NCBI RefSeq assembly: GCF_047345485.1
Contig: NZ_JBLFEN010000003.1
Location: forward strand, 248,001 to 312,000
Reading direction: 5' to 3'
DNA from: Jejuia sp047345485
GTDB lineage: Bacteria > Bacteroidota > Bacteroidia > Flavobacteriales > Flavobacteriaceae
Length of the DNA: 64,000 bases
Both the position numbers and the translations under genes were made by a program. The notes beneath the pieces are model-generated. The model saw only the letters and a program-made list of their open reading frames with translations, was not told the origin of the DNA and searched no databases. Shown one piece after another: positions 63,828-64,000 of the stretch. The stretch's first letter is position 1, and each line of letters begins with the position of its first letter.

Positions 63828-64000
63828 ATGGTTAACTACATTATTTACAAACCCTACGGGTATTTAAGTCAGTTTACGAGCAATGATTCCAAACAGCAAT
63901 CTAAACGATTTTTGGGAGAGCTTCACGATTTTCCAGAAGGGGTAATGTCCGTAGGGCGCTTAGATGAAACATCAGAGGGTTTATTGTTACTAACTACTGA
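63828..64000 (+). CDS. Pseudouridine synthase, RluE-like, 3' end outside window
   Basis: The frame starts at the ATG at 63828 (MVNYIIYKPYGYLSQFTSND) and runs off the right edge. NKPYGxLSQFT-like and SVGRLDETSEGLLLLT are the first catalytic blocks of the RsuA/RluB/E/F family; the Asp in GRLD is the catalytic residue. It begins directly with the synthase domain and has no S4 domain, which favours the RluE branch that modifies 23S rRNA. Confidence 0.9.
   Translation, partial: MVNYIIYKPYGYLSQFTSNDSKQQSKRFLGELHDFPEGVMSVGRLDETSEGLLLLTT

Overview
The window is AT-rich and has the marks of a marine, alga-associated Flavobacteriaceae genome (Bacteroidota). It carries a hybrid two-component regulator, promoters with the Bacteroidetes -7 element TAnnTTTG, many short-lipobox lipoproteins, a MoxR/DUF58 operon, DUF2807/PspC genes and an OxyR with flavobacterial neighbours. 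I saw no rRNA, tRNA, CRISPR array, insertion sequence or phage gene.

Region 1 (1-25.7 kb) is the degradative half of a polysaccharide utilization locus. A hybrid two-component sensor is cut by the left edge. It is followed by a tightly packed co-directional operon: GH2 glycosidase, small membrane ORF, alginate-lyase-fold protein, two GH106 alpha-L-rhamnosidases, a seven-bladed-propeller lyase, four sulfatases, a heparinase II/III-fold lyase and a kelch-propeller protein. The propeller lyase matches PL25 ulvan lyase at all five catalytic positions I can recall. With rhamnosidases, sulfatases and a rhamnose pathway next door, the substrate is most likely ulvan, the sulfated rhamnose/uronic acid polysaccharide of green algae. 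No SusC/SusD pair and no GH88/GH105 unsaturated uronyl hydrolase lies in the window, so the locus probably continues to the left.

Region 2 (25.8-37.8 kb) turns the released L-rhamnose into central metabolites. It holds a GntR-type regulator, a fused rhamnulose-1-phosphate aldolase/lactaldehyde dehydrogenase (rhaEW), rhamnose isomerase (rhaI), rhamnulokinase (rhaB), a double-domain class II aldolase whose second half has lost its metal site, and an FMN L-lactate dehydrogenase. A secreted esterase, an NCS1-family permease and a tiny membrane protein follow. Three promoters (before the GH2 gene, rhaEW and the permease) share a tandem ACAG repeat with a 10-bp period, placed exactly 28 nt before the -7 element. 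This joins polysaccharide breakdown, rhamnose catabolism and uptake into one apparent regulon.

Region 3 (37.8-64 kb) is mostly core genome. It contains DUF2807/PspC/PadR envelope genes, cytochrome bd oxidase (cydAB), a sterol-desaturase-family protein, a DUF4442 protein, a lone HEPN-like protein, an AIM24-family protein, oxyR and a DUF2141 protein. Then come the SpoIIM-DUF4129-DUF4350-MoxR-DUF58 operon with a divergent RDD gene, a 68-bp hairpin tandem repeat, a cyclophilin, a CoA-type Nudix hydrolase, a PlsC-like acyltransferase, topoisomerase III, a BKACE-family enzyme, a GNAT protein and the start of an RluE-like pseudouridine synthase cut by the right edge.
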